Source: Caballeronia sp. dw_19
Lineage (GTDB): Bacteria; Pseudomonadota; Gammaproteobacteria; Burkholderiales; Burkholderiaceae
Direction of reading: 5' to 3'
NCBI RefSeq assembly: GCF_018449515.1
Contig: NZ_JAAVUQ010000040.1
Coordinates: 1 to 64,000, forward strand
Length of the DNA: 64,000 bases
Made by a program: the position numbers and the translations under genes. This document shows, piece after piece, positions 36,241 to 44,990 of the stretch. A model generated the notes under the pieces. It was not told where the DNA came from and made no database searches. It worked only from the letters and a program-made list of their open reading frames with translations. Every line of letters begins with the position of its first letter. Position 1 is the stretch's first letter.

Positions 36241-36397
36241 GGGAAACAAACGTTTCTTTTCGCCAATTTGTTTCGCATGCCTGAATATGATTCCATCGTA
36301 TGGTGGAAAATGGCGCGAACAGGCAAGCGGCAACGAATACTGCGTCGAGCCGGAGCGCGCCTGTGCCATTCCGGTTCTGCATTAAGATTGATGTCCC

Positions 36398-36429
36398 GGG
36401 GGTGCCTGTAGGGTGCCTATAGTCACCCC
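36398..36429. promoter_or_regulatory. Probable TetR operator: tandem GGTGCC(T/C) repeats within an inverted repeat
   Basis: GGTGCCTGTAG and GGTGCCTATAG stand directly in tandem (36401-36422), flanked by GGGGTG (36399-36404) and CACCCC (36424-36429) as an inverted pair, 22 bp before the TetR gene start. Likely autorepression site. Confidence 0.5.
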
Positions 36430-36450
36430 ATCACAGGACAAACGAAGGTC

Positions 36451-37020
36451 ATGGGACATTCACAGGCAGAGAAGGCGGCTACGCATCAGCGAATCGTCGA
36501 TGTGGCGGCACGACGCTTCCGGGAACTTGGGCTGGACGGCATTGGCGTTGCCGACGTCATGAAGGAAGCCGGCATGACAGTCGGCGGTTTCTACAAGCAT
36601 TTTGAATCGCGCGACGAACTCGTGACCGAAGCGCTCGAGGTTGCATTCAAAAGCCTGGACGTATGGGAAGGACGTGCAGAAAACCTCGCGCAGGCGGTAC
36701 GCGATTACCTGAGCGAGGCGCATCGGGATGCCCCTGGCCAAGGCTGTGCGCTGGGCGCGCTGCTGGGTGATGTCGGGCGCAGCAATGACGCCACGCGTGA
36801 GGTATTCACTGAAAGGGTCAAGCACAATCTCGCATTCTCCGAGGGTTTGCTCGATATCGCGGACCCGGCCGAGCGCCGCGCCCGCGCAATGCTGCAGTTG
36901 AGCGCCTGTCTCGGCGCGATCGGGTTGGCGAGAGCGGTCTCTGACCCGGCTTTGTCGAAGGAGATCCTGGACAGCGTCGCAGGGCAACTGATGCCCTTGT
37001 TGCCAGGGCCGCCGGCTTGA
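36451..37020 (+). CDS. TetR/AcrR-family transcriptional regulator
   Basis: 189 aa. HTH at about 10-55 (IVDVAARRFRELGLDGIGVA, then VGGFYKHFESRDELV). C-terminal ligand domain with GCALGALLGDVGRSND and LSACLGAIGLARAVSD, the YxxH/TetR_C_27-like branch often next to oxidoreductases. Possibly governs the LLM gene upstream, though they are not divergent. Ligand unknown. Confidence 0.9.
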   Translation: MGHSQAEKAATHQRIVDVAARRFRELGLDGIGVADVMKEAGMTVGGFYKHFESRDELVTEALEVAFKSLDVWEGRAENLAQAVRDYLSEAHRDAPGQGCALGALLGDVGRSNDATREVFTERVKHNLAFSEGLLDIADPAERRARAMLQLSACLGAIGLARAVSDPALSKEILDSVAGQLMPLLPGPPA

Positions 37021-37198
37021 AGGACACGCGTCGACGCGCGTAGCGCTACAGAAGGGCGTATACCGGTTTAATGGAAACAATTCTTGAAGCGGTGCGTGCA
37101 TTACATTACATTCGACCCGTTGTCTGCCGGTCGGTCATCGAACATGGATCCGGGTGGCCGGCAATCGAATGCTGAATCGTGCTCTTTGGAGATTGACG

Positions 37199-37423
37199 AT
37201 GAAATTGCTTAACCTGATTTGCGTATCCGCAGTCTTGCTTGGCGCGTCCGGCATGGCCGCGGCGCAGGGCAACGGCAACGGTGGTTCAGGCGGCGGCAAC
37301 GCGCATGGCGCTGCAACGGCCGGTCCGACCACCGGGGGTGACAATAGCTCCACGCCGGGAAGTTCGAGAGGCAAGCCCCATCTCTTCAAGCACAAGAAGA
37401 AGCCGGTAACCCCCGCTCAATAA
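37199..37423 (+). CDS. Small Gly/Asn-rich exported protein
   Basis: 74 aa. Signal peptide KLLNLICVSAVLLGASGMAAA, then a Gly/Asn/Ser-rich segment (GNGNGGSGGGN) and a basic tail (KPHLFKHKKKP). AGATTGACG precedes the ATG. Function unknown; low-complexity exported proteins of this style are common in Burkholderiaceae. Confidence 0.65.
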   Translation: MKLLNLICVSAVLLGASGMAAAQGNGNGGSGGGNAHGAATAGPTTGGDNSSTPGSSRGKPHLFKHKKKPVTPAQ

Positions 37424-37470
37424 CGCCGGACGCTGGAATCCAGGCACCACCCGTGTTAGCCGGTGGCGAA

Positions 37471-37517
37471 CGCAAAAGGCTGTTGCGACTCGGGAAACCG
37501 GGCGTGACGGCCTTTTT
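37471..37517 (+). terminator. Probable terminator of the Gly-rich protein gene
   Basis: A long imperfect stem closed by a GAAA tetraloop (arms GGCTGTTGCGACTCGG / CCGGGCGTGACGGCC, with wobble pairs) followed by TTTTTT. Confidence 0.6.
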
Positions 37518-38032
37518 TAACCTCTTGCGCCGTTCGAATGGCGGATTGCCCGGGAACGCGCGCTCCGGTCGACCGCATGTTCGATGCAGCTCAGCCTGCA
37601 GGATTTCTCAGCGATCATTTGGAAGTTGCCCGACGTTGCCCGTTGCGCTGCGCGGCGCCGGCCGGCGATAGTTTGTCCGGTTTTGATCTTGTTCGTCTTC
37701 AACGGCCACGCCCACTCGATATTCCAGTGGGTTAGTATCGGATACATGAGTGCCGGTGTTTTTATCGGGCTTGCGAATATTCGGAAACTGATTTTTCGTG
37801 CGAAATTTGAACTCCCGGGAGCGGCGTTGCTCGAATGGGAGCAAACGGTGCGCGGCGCCGCCATCTGGCATCATGGTGTTACCGAGCGGCGAGAAACGGT
37901 AGCATTCGGTCAGCGCAAGCTGTTTCTCCGGGACTCAATGTGAGTCCCGCGGCTGCGCACTGTGTAATGCATCAAGATTCCGGCGGATATCTGCCGGAAC
38001 AGTCTGAAATACTAACGTCAGGTCGAAAGAGA
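37518..38032. other. Intergenic region with a doubtful ORF
   Basis: About 515 bp. A 119-codon plus-strand frame from 37584 contains two hydrophobic stretches (IVCPVLILFVFNGHAH, IGYMSAGVFIGLANI) but no ribosome-binding site, so it remains doubtful. The rest should hold the promoter of the Hfq-like gene. Confidence 0.35.
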
Positions 38033-38356
38033 ATGGCTACAGAACCCCAGCAGCAAAGTCAGAGCGACGTGCTTAACGCCGCCCGCAAAGAGCGCAAGCG
38101 TGTCGCAATTTTTCTCGTGAACGGGGTACGGCTGGTTGGCCACATCGAATCGTTCGACCAGTATCTGGTCATGCTGAGTTCAGCCGCCGGTATCCAGGCG
38201 GTCTACAAGCACTCGATTTCGACCATCCAGGAAGACACCGGCAAAGCATTTACTGCGGGCGCGGCACGCACGGGCGCTCCGCGGGACGCGGACTCAAAGC
38301 GTCCCGTCGCCATTTCCCATAAACGGCGCTTGCCGACGAATATGGGCGGCGAATGA
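38033..38356 (+). CDS. Hfq-like RNA chaperone paralogue with a basic C-terminal extension
   Basis: 107 aa. Residues about 14-65 carry the Hfq Sm fold: LNAARKERKRVAIFLVNGVR and HIESFDQYLVMLSS, then VYKHSISTI, the Sm2 signature. Compared with classical Hfq the proximal-face Q8 position is Q, but D9 and F11 are replaced by S and V; rim residues RKER are kept. The C-terminus (about 70-107) is Ala/Arg/Lys-rich and unlike classical Hfq. RNA binding is expected but perhaps with altered specificity. AGAGA precedes the ATG. A canonical hfq is presumably elsewhere, as it sits by hflX in this group. Confidence 0.88.
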   Translation: MATEPQQQSQSDVLNAARKERKRVAIFLVNGVRLVGHIESFDQYLVMLSSAAGIQAVYKHSISTIQEDTGKAFTAGAARTGAPRDADSKRPVAISHKRRLPTNMGGE

Positions 38357-38522
38357 AATGCCCGATTCATGCGCCAGGACGAAACCGGCGTATGAACCAC
38401 GGTTGCTACGTAAAAAGCCGGTTCAGGTTCGCGGGACCGACGGACCGCTGAAGGCCTGGGAAGGATGCACAGGAACGCGGCGAACATTGCTGCGCCGGCC
38501 CGAATTTACCGCAGAACATGGA

Positions 38523-38558
38523 AAAAAAGGCGAAGCCCAATTGGGCTTCGCCTTTTTT
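38523..38558. terminator. Bidirectional rho-independent terminator
   Basis: Perfect 18-bp palindrome: A6-GGCGAAGCCCAA and its complement ending in T6. It lies between the convergent Hfq-like and DUF6572-like genes and serves both strands. Confidence 0.88.
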
Positions 38559-38631
38559 CGATTGATTGTCACCATTTTGTCGCAATCTGGCGTGCCGCCC
38601 GACGGCGCTTACCAGGTCCGCTCGGACGTTC

Positions 38632-39153
38632 TCATCGCCCCGAGGACGTTTTCTTGCGCATCACCAGCACTGCACGCCGCCCGGTATGCACGATGTCTTC
38701 GCGCTGCTTCTCTTCAGGAGCTGGCCGCGTAGCGAGATCGAGCGCGTTGACAACCGATTCCAGCCGCGTGTCAGCAGCAACTTCAGCGTCGCTCACCTTC
38801 GCCCCGGCATCTGCGGCCAGCGCATGCCGCACGTCAACGGTACGGCACCGGACGTCAAAACCGCTCGCGCGGATAAGCGTCTCGCGCGTCTTCCAAAAAA
38901 CCTCGGCGGAGCGGGTCATCGGTCGCATGGCGACGTATTCAATAATCACGGGATAACCCCGCACCCGAGGGTAAGCCGCGAGTAACTGGCCAGAACGGAT
39001 GTACTGCGTGTAACGATCGATTTTTTTGGTCAGCAGCGCAAAATGCGTTGCTTCGTCGTCCCAGTCGAGGTCGTCGAAAATGCCGACGTACACGCGCTTG
39101 AACAAAATGTTCACGCCGACGTAATCGATAGTGTCCACGTCGAGAAGAGACAT
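38632..39153 (-). CDS. DUF6572-like domain protein with C-terminal extension
   Basis: 173 aa. N-terminal part (about 1-75) with VDTIDYVGVNILFKRVYVGI and DLDWDDEATHFALLTKKIDR, RSGQLLAAYP resembles DUF6572. The C-terminal half has a second, charged alpha-helical region and RTVDVRHALAADAG. Cytoplasmic; function unknown. ATG 39153 follows GGGGAAATACC. Convergent with the Hfq-like gene. Confidence 0.72.
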   Translation of the reverse strand: MSLLDVDTIDYVGVNILFKRVYVGIFDDLDWDDEATHFALLTKKIDRYTQYIRSGQLLAAYPRVRGYPVIIEYVAMRPMTRSAEVFWKTRETLIRASGFDVRCRTVDVRHALAADAGAKVSDAEVAADTRLESVVNALDLATRPAPEEKQREDIVHTGRRAVLVMRKKTSSGR

Positions 39154-39476
39154 GGTATTTCCCCAGCGCCCGATGCCGGGCAAAGATTGCAGGTGCCTAT
39201 TGTAATGGACTGCGTCATCCTAAATAAGTACGCGGAGCATGATTGCAACAGTGTACGACCTTCAGGCCTGACGACTTCCAACAAGCTCCGAAATTGAGTG
39301 TTTTGGTACGCAGATCAAACTCCGATCTTGAAATAGGAGGATACCTAAAAAGAAGTGGGATTGATTGACAGGTCCCATCTCGAAAAACAAACTGGGTTCA
39401 CTTTATTTAAATAGTTTGTGCGATTAGATCGGGCAGCGCACGAGCGGAACCTTATTTGTCCGGCAGGAGTAACAAC

Positions 39477-40001
39477 ATGAAATCGAAGTCAACTAAGTCC
39501 CTTTGGTCAATCAAGTCAGCATTGATCGCGGCCGCATCGTCAATGGTAATGGTAACGGCGGGCGCGTTTGCCACGACTATCGACGGCACCACGTCAGTGC
39601 GTGTTGGCGGGCGGGTACAGTCGGTGGACATGGTTACGCACCAAGTCACGGTCATTAACGCGCAGGGCGGCACGGAAGCGTTCCAGGTCGGCAACAACGT
39701 GCCGAACCTCGACAAACTGAAAGCCGGCACGAACGTGGTAGGTTCGGCACAGCGCGCGGTCAGGCTGACAGTGCTTGATGCATCATCGTTGGCGGCCGTG
39801 CCTTCGCCGGACGGTAGCCGGGTCGTGGCCAGCGTGGCGCGCGTCGACGGCGGGTTGATGACGCTCAAGGACACGCAAGGCGACGTACTGACGGTGCAGG
39901 CAAATTCGCCAGCGGCTGCCGCCACGGTTGTTCCGGGTACGCGTGTGCTGGTCGATCTCTCGAACCCGAATTCGCTGGGTTCAGGAAAAGCGCTTAACTG
40001 A
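39477..40001 (+). CDS. Exported protein with two small beta-domain repeats
   Basis: 174 aa. Signal region LIAAASSMVMVTAGAFA (cleavage near residue 35). Mature part has two repeats of the same beta pattern: VGGRVQSVDMVTHQVTVINA followed by PNLDKLKAGTNVV, and VVASVARVDGGLMTLKDTQG followed by a related strand ending in VPGTRVLVDL. It resembles the protein at 44991-45578, so the two are probably paralogues. CusF-like or OB-like copper/metal-binding folds have this look, but metal ligands are not obvious. AGGAG precedes ATG. Confidence 0.75.
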   Translation: MKSKSTKSLWSIKSALIAAASSMVMVTAGAFATTIDGTTSVRVGGRVQSVDMVTHQVTVINAQGGTEAFQVGNNVPNLDKLKAGTNVVGSAQRAVRLTVLDASSLAAVPSPDGSRVVASVARVDGGLMTLKDTQGDVLTVQANSPAAAATVVPGTRVLVDLSNPNSLGSGKALN

Positions 40002-40186
40002 AGCAGTCGGATTCCTCCGATAGCCGGCAATTCGTCGAAACTTCATCATCTGTACTTCGTTGGTGATTCAGATCCCCGCTGGATGACGAACGGCGAATCG
40101 CCCGGGTAAAACCGGTTGATTTCGAGCTTCTACGGAAGCGCGGTAACGCGGCAATCAAGGTACCTCCGCGACCATGCGTTATCGCT

Positions 40187-40224
40187 AAAAAATCCATTCG
40201 GCGCAAGCCGGATGGATTTTTTTT
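40187..40224 (+). terminator. Rho-independent terminator
   Basis: Stem AAAAAATCCATTCGGC / GCCGGATGGATTTTTT with GCAA loop and T8. Confidence 0.88.
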
Positions 40225-40261
40225 AAGCATTGCGCGTAGCCTGCCTCTTGTTTAAAGGGCG

Positions 40262-40483
40262 TTGCCCAACGATAACCCTTCCATCGAAAGTTATCCTGTC
40301 AGCTATGTGGACGATCCCCACAAGATCTCCCGCAACGACAACTTTGTCTCGGTCAACTCGACCATCGAAAAGGACCTCTACATGCTGCGCGCGGTGCTGA
40401 ACGGCAGCGCCGATGAAGTCGTCGAACTGGCGAACACGTGCTTCAGGCAAGCACGCCGGGCGCGTTCGGCGTGCTCGCGATAA
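40262..40483 (+). CDS. Possible small hypothetical protein
   Basis: 73 codons from a TTG start preceded by AAAGGGCG. The second half (MLRAVLNGSADEVVELANTC) has coding-like codon use and helix periodicity. No family recognised. The non-ATG start makes this tentative. Confidence 0.35.
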   Translation: MPNDNPSIESYPVSYVDDPHKISRNDNFVSVNSTIEKDLYMLRAVLNGSADEVVELANTCFRQARRARSACSR

Positions 40484-40552
40484 AGTAACCGGCGAACGCT
40501 TGGGCGCAGGCACAGTGCGCTTAAGGCATGTAATCCCGAGACGAGGGCTTTA

Positions 40553-41254
40553 ATGAATAACGACGATGCAACCGGCACTGTGACCGTGATGCAGGCGCTG
40601 ATGTCGCGCCGCTCCATTCGCGCGTTCCTGCCTGACGTGGTCGACGAAACCACCCTGCGCCAGATCTTTGATCATGCCCGGCGTGCGCCGTCGGGCAGCA
40701 ATACACAGCCGTGGAAGGCTTATGTGCTGACCGGCGATGCGCGCGATGCGCTCTCGCGAAAGATCCTTGCCGTGTACAACGATCCCGAGGCGGACAAGCT
40801 GCACGAGGAAGAATTCGCTTACTACCCGCGCAAGTGGACCTCGCCGTTTATCGACAGAAGGCGCGAACTCGGCTGGTCGTTGTACTCGCTGCTCGGAATA
40901 ACGCGCGAGGATAAAACCCGCATGAAGGCCCAGCTTGGCCGCAATTTCGAATTCTTCGGCGCGCCGGTCGGCGTGATTTTCGTCACGGATCGCAGCATGG
41001 AGCAGGGTTCATGGCTCGACTACGGCATGTTCCTGCAGAGCGTCATGCTGATGGCGCGCGCGTTCGGGCTGGATACTTGTCCGCAGGCCGCGTTCAACCG
41101 CTATCACCGGATCATCGCGGAACATCTGGCACTGCCTGACAACGAGATCGTGGTGTGCGGCATGAGCATCGGTTACGCAGATCTGTCGCAACCTGAGAAT
41201 GCGCTCGTCAGCAGACGCGAAGAGGTCGACGACTTCGTTCGGTTTTTGACGTAA
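40553..41254 (+). CDS. Nitroreductase-family FMN oxidoreductase
   Basis: 233 aa. Family features: RRSIRAFLPD (FMN phosphate Arg), ARRAPSGSNTQPWKAYVLTG, the central GAPVGVIFVTDRSMEQGSWL and FNRYHRIIAEHLALPDNEIV. Uses FMN and NAD(P)H to reduce nitroaromatics, quinones or related compounds. GAGGGCTTTA is a modest ribosome-binding site. Single gene; no linked regulator. Confidence 0.93.
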   Translation: MNNDDATGTVTVMQALMSRRSIRAFLPDVVDETTLRQIFDHARRAPSGSNTQPWKAYVLTGDARDALSRKILAVYNDPEADKLHEEEFAYYPRKWTSPFIDRRRELGWSLYSLLGITREDKTRMKAQLGRNFEFFGAPVGVIFVTDRSMEQGSWLDYGMFLQSVMLMARAFGLDTCPQAAFNRYHRIIAEHLALPDNEIVVCGMSIGYADLSQPENALVSRREEVDDFVRFLT

Positions 41255-41491
41255 CGGCATGACCGGTATCGAAAAAAACAGGGGTTTTGTGATTTAGTTC
41301 TTACGGATGTGCTACACGTTTTTACAAAGAGTTGGTTAAGATATCCACGCGTGTCCGATGGCTCGCGAACAAGGTCGTAAGTGTGGGAATATCTGGCACG
41401 TAGCGAAGCATGCAGGTCCAGCACGACAAACGCGGTGGACGCCCATGGCGCTGCCGCACCAAAAAAACCGCTTTTCGTGGAGAATCTCGTT

Positions 41492-41797
41492 ATGTACCGA
41501 ATCCGCATGGCTGCAATGGCTCTCGTCGTATCAGTATCAATTGCCGGGTTGACCGCCCCCGTCGCGATGGCGCAAACCGCCACTACCGACACGGGTGCTT
41601 CCACACCTAAGCAGGTGCAGAAGGCGCAACGCAAGGCTGCCCGCAAGGCCGCCCGCGCCAAGAAGAACGCCGAACTGAAGGATCTGGAAAAGAACGGCTA
41701 CCAGCCAGGCGGTGACCAGACCAACTATCCGCAAAATATCCAGAATGCGGAGAAAAAGTCGGCGGCTGAGAAAGCCAAGGCAGCTTCTGCGCCCTGA
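41492..41797 (+). CDS. DUF4148-family small exported protein
   Basis: 101 aa. Signal peptide (MAAMALVVSVSIAGLTAPVAMA). Mature part is short, Lys/Ala-rich, with the DUF4148-type ELKDLEKNGYQPGGDQTNYP and NIQNAEKK. Periplasmic family, typical of Burkholderia, unknown role. Own terminator follows. Confidence 0.85.
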   Translation: MYRIRMAAMALVVSVSIAGLTAPVAMAQTATTDTGASTPKQVQKAQRKAARKAARAKKNAELKDLEKNGYQPGGDQTNYPQNIQNAEKKSAAEKAKAASAP

Positions 41798-41829
41798 ACG
41801 CCAAGCTTTGGACGTACTGTGATCGCATG

Positions 41830-41862
41830 AAAATAACCCGCTGAAAGCGGGTTATTTTTTTC
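41830..41862 (+). terminator. Rho-independent terminator
   Basis: Stem AAAATAACCCGCT / AGCGGGTTATTTT with GAA loop and T run, 33 bp after the DUF4148 stop. Confidence 0.88.
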
Positions 41863-42188
41863 CAATGCGTCGAATTCGCGGCACTTCAATTCGTCCGCGT
41901 GGGGTTCCTGGCAAAGCGCAGATTCTTTTGCGGTTCCATGCAGTGGCTTGTCATGCTTGCCGCTGTGTTCACGAAGTGCGAGCCTTGCGAATCCTTTATG
42001 GCATGCACGTTGCGAGCCTTTTGGCAGCGGCTACGCACCGGCAGATTTTTTGCTGAACCGGTAGAATCGGATGCCGCTTCGGGCCGGGCTTGTTGACGGA
42101 CGCTCAGACGGTCAAACGTATCGACGTAGCGGGTCGCCGGTCTCAATCTCGGTTCAACCTACCGGCTTTATCTTCCACCAGGCGGTCT
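41863..42188. other. Intergenic region
   Basis: About 325 bp; no supported gene. It precedes the metallophosphoesterase gene and should hold its promoter. Confidence 0.35.
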
Positions 42189-43361
42189 ATGCGACGTTCC
42201 GCGTTTTTTATCCGCGTCATCGGTATCGGGATTCTGTTTCACGTATATATCGGCGTGCGCCTGATTCCGGTTGCACCCGTTGGCGCGCCGCTGCGATGGC
42301 TCGCAGTGCTCGCACTCGTAGCTTCCTGCTTGCTGATTCCGCTCGGCATGGCTGCGCGTAATATCAGTCAGCAACCGCTGTCCGATCGTCTGGCGTGGAT
42401 CGGCCTGCTCACCATGGGGTTCTTCTCCTCACTGTTGGGGCTGACTTTTCTCCGCGATATCGTATTGCTGGTCCTGCACCTGATCAGCAGCGTGCAAAAG
42501 GATACGAGCGGCTGGCCTGGTTTCATCGCCTGGAGCGCGCTTGGCGTGCCGCTGCTCGCCGTGCTGGTGACCCTGTTCGGCATCTACAGCGCGCGGCGGC
42601 GTGCCGGGGTGAAGAACGTCGATGTGCCTATTGAGAACCTGGCTCCCGCGTTGAATGGCTTCACCATCGTGCAGATCAGCGATATCCACGTGGGCCCGAC
42701 CATCAAGCGTCATTACGTCGAAAAGATCGTGGCTGCGGTCAATGCGTTGTCGCCAGACCTAATCGCGGTAACAGGCGACGTGGTCGATGGTTCGGTGCCG
42801 CATCTTGCCGCGCATACGCGGCCACTTTCCGACCTGAAGGCGCGGCATGGCGCGTTCCTGGTCACCGGCAATCACGAGTATTACGCCGGCGCGGACAAGT
42901 GGATTGCTGAATTCCGCCGCCTTGGGCTGAAAGTGCTGCTTAACGAACACGTGATTGTTGATCACGACGGTGCGCGTGCAGTCGTGGCCGGCGTGACCGA
43001 CTACGGCGCGGGCAGTTTCGACCCGGCCCACAAAAGCGATCCGGCTAAAGCCATGTTCGGCGCACCAGCCGACATCGCGTTTCGTCTGCTGCTGGCCCAT
43101 CAGCCTCGTAGCGCACCGGCGGCATCGAAGGCAGGGTTTACGCTGCAATTGTCCGGCCACACGCATGGCGGTCAGTTTCTGCCCTGGAATTTCTTCGTCC
43201 GGTTACAGCAGCCTTTCGTTGCCGGACTCGAAAAGCTCAACGACTTGTGGGTGTATACCAGCCGCGGCACGGGGTATTGGGGACCGCCAATACGCATTGG
43301 CGCCCCGTCTGAAATTACCCGTTTGCGTTTGGTGAACGTGAGTGGCGCGCGTCCTGCCTAA
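42189..43361 (+). CDS. Membrane-anchored metallophosphoesterase
   Basis: 390 aa from ATG 42189 (the frame is open upstream but not coding-like). Four N-terminal hydrophobic helices (about 5-145) anchor a cytoplasmic or periplasmic calcineurin-like domain with all motifs: DIHVG, GDVVDG, GNHEYY, LAHQPR and GHTHGG. YkuE/YaeI-like: candidates are UDP-DAG or lipid-linked phosphodiester bonds (family inference). The stop codon TAA (43359-43361) is part of the IS5 target duplication, so the IS begins at the next base. Confidence 0.9.
   Translation: MRRSAFFIRVIGIGILFHVYIGVRLIPVAPVGAPLRWLAVLALVASCLLIPLGMAARNISQQPLSDRLAWIGLLTMGFFSSLLGLTFLRDIVLLVLHLISSVQKDTSGWPGFIAWSALGVPLLAVLVTLFGIYSARRRAGVKNVDVPIENLAPALNGFTIVQISDIHVGPTIKRHYVEKIVAAVNALSPDLIAVTGDVVDGSVPHLAAHTRPLSDLKARHGAFLVTGNHEYYAGADKWIAEFRRLGLKVLLNEHVIVDHDGARAVVAGVTDYGAGSFDPAHKSDPAKAMFGAPADIAFRLLLAHQPRSAPAASKAGFTLQLSGHTHGGQFLPWNFFVRLQQPFVAGLEKLNDLWVYTSRGTGYWGPPIRIGAPSEITRLRLVNVSGARPA
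43358..43361. repeat. Target-site duplication CTAA, left copy
   Basis: CTAA abuts the left end of the IS and recurs at 44691-44694 on the right. It contains the metallophosphoesterase stop codon TAA. Confidence 0.85.
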
Positions 43362-44690
43362 CAGGCTGCGGAAATACAGGCCGACTTTACTGAGCCATGA
43401 GCGTGATCAGAATTTTCAGCGGGGGATGCTCATAGTTTGGAATATGGACCGGTTAATTTCGGTTTTCGGACCTGTTTATGACGTTCTCTTGCGCATTTTT
43501 GGTTCACTGCGCCTGCAACGGACGGAGTTGTCCCAAGGTGCGCATGCGCACGAGGTTGTACGCGGCCATCGTCAGCACGAACATCTGATCGACCTTCTTC
43601 AAGCCGCGCACCATCACGTGGCGCATACCGCCGATGCTCTTGGCCCAGCCGAAACCCTGTTCGATGAGCTTGCGCTTTTGCTGTGACACCGCATAGCCCG
43701 CACTCCCGGCGATTGACTCGGGCACTGCCGACTGGCGGCCTGACTTGTTTTGCGCCACGTGAGGCGTGATGTTCATTTCCTGGCAAGCCTTGATGAACTC
43801 TGCGGCGTCATAGCCTTTGTCTGCCCCCAGCGTGATCTCGCGCGTTGGATCGCCCAGCGCCTGGCGGGCATCGTTGATCATTACTTTGGCCGCTTCGCGC
43901 TCGGCATAGCCATCAGCGAGCGTCACCAAGGCGCTGGCGATCAGCCCATGGCGGTTGTCGCTCAACGTGTGGCCCATGTAGCGTAGCTCGCTTGCCGTTT
44001 TGCCCTTACGATACAGCCGCGAATCCGGGTCGCTCTTCGATTCATGCGTCTCGTTGCTACGCGTCTCGCCCTTGAAGTTCCCACCGTCTTCGCTGTCCTG
44101 ATCATCGTCTTTACGTACAAAGCTTTTATGGCCGGCCCATGCTTGAATTAACGTGCCATCGACGCTGAAGTGCTCACCGGAAAGCCAGCACTTCTTCTCG
44201 GCAATGCCCACGACCTCGTTGAAGAACTCGATGATTGCGTCATGTTTGATCAGCCGCTCGCGGTTCTTGGTGAATACCGTGGGCACCCACACGGCATCGT
44301 CCATCGACAGCCCGATGAACCAACGAAACAGCAGGTTATATTGAACCTGCTCCATCAACTGGCGCTCCGAGCGAACGCTATAGAGCACTTGCAACAGCAT
44401 CGCGCGCAGCAACTTCTCCGGCGCAATGCTGGGCCGCCCACCTTTGATATCAGCCTCGTACATGCCGGCAAACAAGCGATCCATCTTGGCCAACGCTGCG
44501 TTGGCCATCTTGCGAATCGAGCGCAGCGGATGATCTGCTGGAACAAAGTCCTCCAGCTTACGCAAGGTGAATAGGTTCTCGGTGAAGGTATCGGCGCCGC
44601 GCATCGTCTTCTCTCAGTTGGGGGCTTTACTAACAACGTTTGAACTGACCTTTTGGGTGACTTCGGAGTGAGGTATTTCCGCAGTCTGCT
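43362..44690. mobile_element. Complete IS5-family insertion sequence, 1329 bp
   Basis: Bounded by 16-bp inverted ends CAGGCTGCGGAAATAC (43362-43377) and its complement with one mismatch (44675-44690), flanked by CTAA duplications at 43358-43361 and 44691-44694. Carries one intact transposase. CTAA is a known IS5-group target. The transposase frame is intact and the ends match, so the insertion looks recent. Confidence 0.93.
43504..44604 (-). CDS. IS5-family DDE transposase
   Basis: 366 aa. N-terminal HTH-bearing region (FTLRKLEDFVPADHPLRSIR) and the DDE catalytic core: first Asp in FSVDGTLIQAWA, second in LGADKGYDAAEF, Glu in RKLIEQGFGWAK. Intact without frameshift, so transposition-competent on sequence evidence. 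The gene is on the minus strand, opposite to the metallophosphoesterase gene it follows. Confidence 0.94.
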   Translation of the reverse strand: MRGADTFTENLFTLRKLEDFVPADHPLRSIRKMANAALAKMDRLFAGMYEADIKGGRPSIAPEKLLRAMLLQVLYSVRSERQLMEQVQYNLLFRWFIGLSMDDAVWVPTVFTKNRERLIKHDAIIEFFNEVVGIAEKKCWLSGEHFSVDGTLIQAWAGHKSFVRKDDDQDSEDGGNFKGETRSNETHESKSDPDSRLYRKGKTASELRYMGHTLSDNRHGLIASALVTLADGYAEREAAKVMINDARQALGDPTREITLGADKGYDAAEFIKACQEMNITPHVAQNKSGRQSAVPESIAGSAGYAVSQQKRKLIEQGFGWAKSIGGMRHVMVRGLKKVDQMFVLTMAAYNLVRMRTLGQLRPLQAQ

Positions 44691-44694
44691 AAGT
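44691..44694. repeat. Target-site duplication CTAA, right copy
   Basis: Matches 43358-43361 exactly; directly adjoins the right inverted end of the IS. Confidence 0.85.
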
Positions 44695-44731
44695 CCTGAT
44701 TACCAGTCAGCTTCAAAGATTCAGGTTTTGC

Positions 44732-44759
44732 CCGGTGTCCTGAAAAGGACGCCGGTTTT
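44732..44759 (+). terminator. Terminator displaced by the IS insertion
   Basis: Stem CCGGTGTCC / GGACGCCGG (one T-G pair), TGAAAA loop, then TTTT. In the uninterrupted ancestor this hairpin would have stood about 40 bp after the metallophosphoesterase stop; the IS now separates them by 1.3 kb. Confidence 0.6.
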
Positions 44760-44990
44760 GCATGGAATTCCTGTTGAATTGAAGTGATTGTGATAAAAAT
44801 TAAAATTAATCCGATCTATTAAATGCCTCACCCGATTACTTGATAATCAGTAATTAATGCGGTTTCGTGGACAGAACTCCGGTGTGCGCGGTATAAATAG
44901 CGCTCGCAAATTAATGCGCTGGCGCTCCTAAATAGAATTAATCATTCGATTCGGTGCGCGATTTAATTTTCCTTCGCCCGGAGAAACTGC

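Noticed and set aside
37584..37943. 119-codon hydrophobic frame
   Set aside because: Two membrane-like stretches but no start signal and competing frames on the other strand; left as doubtful.
44153..44574. Plus-strand frames inside the IS
   Set aside because: Antisense to the transposase; no second IS gene is known in this layout.
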